Source: Planctomycetota bacterium (GTDB lineage Bacteria; Planctomycetota; Phycisphaerae; SM23-33). Taken from it: 45,291 bases of DNA. Numbering within the stretch: the first letter of the stretch is position 1; each line of letters begins with the position of its first letter. Both the position numbers and the translations under genes were made by a program. Positions 42,279 to 45,291 of the stretch are shown piece after piece. Where the stretch lies: positions 1 to 45,291 of the forward strand of contig JAAYCO010000148.1 in assembly GCA_012729725.1 (NCBI GenBank). Direction: 5' to 3'. The notes under the pieces are model-generated. The model did no database searches, was not told where the DNA came from, and was given only the letters and a program-made list of their open reading frames with translations.

Positions 42279-43970
42279 CTAGCTGATAAGGTTGGTCAGC
42301 TCTCGCAGCATTTCGTTGGCCACACGAATGGTTCTTGCGTTCGCCTGGAACCCGTTCTGAGCCTGCATGAGGTTCACGAATTCCGAAGCCACCTCGACGT
42401 TTGATTTTTCCAGGGCGCCGCCGGTGATGGATCCGGCGCCGCCACTAAGGGCCTTCGTCGGAATAGGGTCGCCCGAGTTGGTCGATGCGGTGAACGCATT
42501 GTTGCCCACGCTCTGGAGACCGGCGGCATTCTGGAATGTCGCCATCTGGATGGCTGCAATGTCGCGGCGAACGCCGTTGCTGAACACGCCAACAAGAACA
42601 CCGTCACGGCTTACCGACAGGCTGGACAACCAGCCTGAAGCATAGCCGTTCTGGCCGCTGGGCGCAACTGTCGAGCTGCCGCCGAACTGGCTCAAACCGT
42701 CGAATGACCCGATCGTGCCAAGGTTCAGGCTGACACTGACAATATTTGTCGGATCGTTGGCGTATGTAACGCGGATCTGGCTCTGATCGGTCATGGGCAG
42801 CCCGTCGGGACCGGTCACAGCAGTAAGGCCGCCAAAGCTGCCGTCGGGCAGGAACTTGATGCCGTTGACACGGCGATCGACCAGTTCCACGTCGCCGGTA
42901 ATGCTTGTGAGAACAAAGTCCCAAAGGTTGCCTTCGGGCCTGCGCACGAATGAACCGGTGATGACGTGACCAACACCCTGCGAGTCAAACACCTCGACGT
43001 TGATCGTCTTGTTCTCCTCGCCGCCTGCCGAGAGCACGTTGAAGTGGCTGGGCAGTGGGAAGGCCCCTGTCGGATTCGCGGCAGCGGGCGTGTATGTTAG
43101 TGTTACGGCAGTCTGGCTGTAACCGGTGACGTCATCCGTTATTCGGATCGCACCGTTGACCAGCGAGGCGGTTGAACCTGGACAGGCGGCGTTTATCTCC
43201 GCCAGCAGATCGCCGATCTTGTCGCCGGCCTCGATGGTGTACGTAACGCCCGCGGCAGCGCCGCCTATGTACGCGCCGTCGGCTTTGGTTCCAGTTATCA
43301 CGATCTTGTCGCCAGCCGCCACGTTTGCACCGGCAATCTCGGTCAGAAGGTTGTTCTCGCTGGCGACTGCGCCGCTGGGCAGGGCATACTCGATGCCGGC
43401 GCTGAGGACGTTTCGCGTTTGGTTGGTCGCATCTGACGACAGGTTGCCGGTGAACCACATCTCGCTGGTCACCTTGGCGGGCAATGCGATGTCGTAGGGT
43501 ATACGAATGGAAGTGTCGGTTTCGCCCTGGAAACCCTCGGTTACACCTTCGTTTCCGATTCGTTGCACTCGAAAGCCAGTGCCGGGATCAACGAGGTAGT
43601 AGTCGGCGTCAACGCCGAATGCGCCTACTCGCGTGTACACGTTCCTTTGTCCATCGCTGAGCACGAAATACCCGGCGCCGTCAATCGCCATATCCAGCGG
43701 CTGGCCCGTGTTGATCGGGCTGCCCTGCGTCATGTCGCGGTCAACGCTGGCGACCATTACGCCGCTGCCAACCTGCATCGGGTTTGTGCCGCCCATGCCG
43801 GCCGTGGGCTGCGACGCCTCACGGATGGTCTGGCTGAGCAACTCGCCGAACGTGACGCGGCTTGCTTTGAATGCCGTGGTGTTCAAGTTGGCAAGGTTGT
43901 TGCCAGTGACGTCAAGCATGGTCTGGTGGGCCTTGAGCCCGGCTACGCCTGATAGAAGTGCGTTACCCAT
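42279..43970 (-). CDS. flgE: Flagellar hook protein FlgE
   Basis: FlgE forms the hook. The 563-residue protein has the N-terminal axial motif VTGNNLANLNTTAFKASRV (about 21-39), DMAIDGAGYFVLSD (about 92-105), and C-terminal VASEFVNLMQAQNGFQAN followed by NEMLRELTNLIS. The middle contains two large beta regions, making it longer than Salmonella FlgE (403), as is common in other phyla. AAGGTG 4 nt before the ATG marks the start at 43970. It lies 27 bp after flgD and 13 bp before the PilZ-domain gene. Confidence 0.95.
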   Translation of the reverse strand: MGNALLSGVAGLKAHQTMLDVTGNNLANLNTTAFKASRVTFGELLSQTIREASQPTAGMGGTNPMQVGSGVMVASVDRDMTQGSPINTGQPLDMAIDGAGYFVLSDGQRNVYTRVGAFGVDADYYLVDPGTGFRVQRIGNEGVTEGFQGETDTSIRIPYDIALPAKVTSEMWFTGNLSSDATNQTRNVLSAGIEYALPSGAVASENNLLTEIAGANVAAGDKIVITGTKADGAYIGGAAAGVTYTIEAGDKIGDLLAEINAACPGSTASLVNGAIRITDDVTGYSQTAVTLTYTPAAANPTGAFPLPSHFNVLSAGGEENKTINVEVFDSQGVGHVITGSFVRRPEGNLWDFVLTSITGDVELVDRRVNGIKFLPDGSFGGLTAVTGPDGLPMTDQSQIRVTYANDPTNIVSVSLNLGTIGSFDGLSQFGGSSTVAPSGQNGYASGWLSSLSVSRDGVLVGVFSNGVRRDIAAIQMATFQNAAGLQSVGNNAFTASTNSGDPIPTKALSGGAGSITGGALEKSNVEVASEFVNLMQAQNGFQANARTIRVANEMLRELTNLIS

Positions 43971-43997
43971 TTTTCACCTTTTCAGTTTTGCGGTTTT

Positions 43998-44363
43998 CTA
44001 CCTGATCGACTGAACCGATTCGACCGGCACTTTGTACTGTCCAACTTGGAGAACAACTTTATTGTCCAGCAGGTCCACGCTGTTGACCTCACCGTACAAC
44101 GCCACCTCGCTGCCCTTGGGAAGAAACAGAACTTCTTTGCCGACCATCGCAGCCGCCTGCGACATCTGCTGAGAAGCGAGTATCTTGGCAAAGCCAGAGT
44201 TGAGATTCTCCAACTCCTGAAGCTCGGAAATCTGAGCCAACTGAGTGGTCATCTGGCTTGAGTCCATCGGCTCAAGCGGGTTTTGATTCTGAAGCTGCGC
44301 CACCAGCAGGTTCAGAAAGTCTGTCTGAATGGATGCCGCATTTCCTGTTGGCAATACGCTCAC
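43998..44363 (-). CDS. flgD: Hook-capping/scaffold protein FlgD, short form
   Basis: FlgD caps the growing hook. The 121-residue protein starts with a GTG (44363): AGGAG stands 6 nt upstream, and the fliK stop codon TAG overlaps that ribosome site. Conserved N-terminal FLNLLVAQLQNQNPLEPMDSSQM (about 16-38) and AQISELQELENLN (about 43-55) match FlgD. The C-terminal half (SAVALYGEVNSVDLLDNKV-like region) is the short Tudor-like fold; the Ig-like domain present in longer FlgD (about 220 residues) is missing. Confidence 0.9.
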   Translation of the reverse strand: MSVLPTGNAASIQTDFLNLLVAQLQNQNPLEPMDSSQMTTQLAQISELQELENLNSGFAKILASQQMSQAAAMVGKEVLFLPKGSEVALYGEVNSVDLLDNKVVLQVGQYKVPVESVQSIR

Positions 44364-44372
44364 TGATTTCTC

Positions 44373-45291
44373 CTAGATCCAAACGTTAAGCAGACCTTCG
44401 CCTGCCGATGCGCCAGCGTGCTGAGGCTCGCTGGATGCGCCTGAATTCTCGGGCAGCTGCCAGGCGACGCCTGCATCCTGATGCTGGTAGCCGCCCCTGC
44501 CCTGCGAACCGTCGCCAAAGGAGTTCCATCCTTGCGCGGTCTGCCCACCAGCGCCGGAGCTTCCCATTTCGACGCTGACCTGGCGCAGATTCACGCCGGA
44601 TTCATTCAGCCGCTCCACGAGAGCCGTCGCTTCTCGCTGAACCGAAGCCAGCGTCTGGGGGTTGTCCACCCGAAGCACGCATGTGACGGCATCGCCGTCT
44701 GTGCGGAAATCGGCGCGAACGGAACCAAGCTCGGGCGGGTTGAGACGGATGATGATCCGCTGCCCGGCCCCCACAGTTGTCAGACCTTCGGCAAGCTGAT
44801 CCAGCAGATCGCCCGCGCCGGCAGTATCTCGAACAGCCCCGGCCTCACTGAGCGTCCTCTGGGCAACGTCTACTGGGGCAATATCGCTGGCATGATGAAC
44901 AACAGGCATAGCCGTCGCCGCCTGCACCGCTTCTATCGTCGGTATTGCACTGGCGGTTGATGTTGCCGTTTCGATGACCGGATGATCAGTCCCAGCGGCC
45001 GCAAGAACCTGCGCAGCATCCTTAACTACACTTTGGTTCGGCGCTCCCGAACCTGCCACATGCTGCACTATTGCCGGGGAGGCGGCACGCTGGAGAACCT
45101 GTTGCTCCGGCATGGAAGCCGATTCGTTGGCGCCGCGTGCGTCGACGATCATAACATCTTGTTTCTGCGCTGCCGCTTGTGCATCACCTTGCGCAACAGG
45201 CTGGTTGATTTCCTGATTTGCAAGCAACGTGCTCTCCTGGGCGCCAGCGGTAGAAGCGGGAGCAGTTGCGGTGGAAGCAACTCCCGTCTGC
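44373..45291 (-). CDS. fliK: Flagellar hook-length control protein FliK, C-terminal part (5' truncated)
   Basis: The frame stays open to the window edge, so the N-terminus lies beyond 45291. About 305 residues are visible. The region read first is Ala/Thr/Gln-rich and flexible, as in the ruler part of FliK. Near the C-terminus GQRIIIRLNPPELGSVRADF (about 165-185 of the visible part) is the conserved Flg_hook/FliK-C domain that contacts FlhB to switch export specificity. A Gly/Gln-rich tail of about 80 residues follows. The TAG stop is inside the flgD ribosome-binding site, so translation is coupled. First visible gene of the operon. Confidence 0.85.
   Translation of the reverse strand, partial: QTGVASTATAPASTAGAQESTLLANQEINQPVAQGDAQAAAQKQDVMIVDARGANESASMPEQQVLQRAASPAIVQHVAGSGAPNQSVVKDAAQVLAAAGTDHPVIETATSTASAIPTIEAVQAATAMPVVHHASDIAPVDVAQRTLSEAGAVRDTAGAGDLLDQLAEGLTTVGAGQRIIIRLNPPELGSVRADFRTDGDAVTCVLRVDNPQTLASVQREATALVERLNESGVNLRQVSVEMGSSGAGGQTAQGWNSFGDGSQGRGGYQHQDAGVAWQLPENSGASSEPQHAGASAGEGLLNVWI

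Overview
This window looks like a chromosomal segment of a G+C-rich, Gram-negative, probably anaerobic or facultative bacterium. My best guess is Planctomycetota, class Phycisphaerae. The envelope is double-membraned: there are P-ring and L-ring flagellar genes, LPS-kinase-like domains, a GT9 heptosyltransferase-like enzyme and an AsmA/TamB-like giant. The planctomycete hints are a pseudopilin-like (SNxxQIG, DNHGG) domain in an anti-sigma-position protein, ECF sigma/anti-sigma pairs, a PP2C/GAF phosphatase, cysteine-bearing Gfo/Idh/MocA oxidoreductases and sugar isomerases. A HydF gene implies [FeFe]-hydrogenase maturation. The taxonomic call is inference from gene content, since no rRNA is present.

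Layout. 1-7.5 kb: the 3' end of an FGGY sugar kinase, a convergent AsmA-like protein, a HI0933/YhiN flavoprotein, and a minus-strand operon of ECF sigma, membrane anti-sigma and a secreted coiled-coil protein. 7.5-10.2 kb: aspA and hydF, overlapping. 10.2-11.4 kb: a gene-poor stretch with a diverged tandem array (period 138 bp where measurable) and a possible small inverted-repeat element. 11.4-16.5 kb: a second ECF sigma with an anti-sigma/pseudopilin-like hybrid, and a divergent three-gene envelope operon (double-lobed LPS kinase, GT9 transferase, DUF2062 membrane protein). 16.5-21.3 kb: CBS protein, pyruvate kinase, and a sugar pair (L-rhamnose-isomerase-like plus Gfo/Idh oxidoreductase). 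21.4-25.2 kb: GAF-PP2C phosphatase, DUF89 phosphatase, queE-queD. 25.3-32.6 kb: isopropylmalate/isocitrate dehydrogenase family enzyme, a PurS-PurS-PurL fusion, rsgA, a class-IV aminotransferase and a Nif3-like protein. 32.6-45.3 kb: one continuous minus-strand flagellar operon, fliK-flgD-flgE-pilZ-flgF-flgG-flgA-flgH-flgI-flgJ-flgN-flgK-flgL, tightly packed and running off the window at the fliK end.

Most cohesive units: the flagellar operon (hook, rod, rings, junction proteins, their chaperone and a PilZ-type regulator), the LPS-core operon, and the two sigma/anti-sigma modules. A recurring pattern is that several genes without a Shine-Dalgarno sequence have a -10-like hexamer 6-8 nt before the ATG (yhiN-like gene, pyruvate kinase, queE, aminotransferase, LPS kinase, first ECF sigma). 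This suggests leaderless transcripts alongside ordinary SD-led genes inside operons. I found no CRISPR array, transposase, tRNA, rRNA or prophage. The most unusual items are the 138-bp array, the anti-sigma/pseudopilin hybrid, the twin-kinase LPS protein, the duplicated PurS fusion and the PilZ protein with a degraded c-di-GMP motif inside the hook/rod operon.
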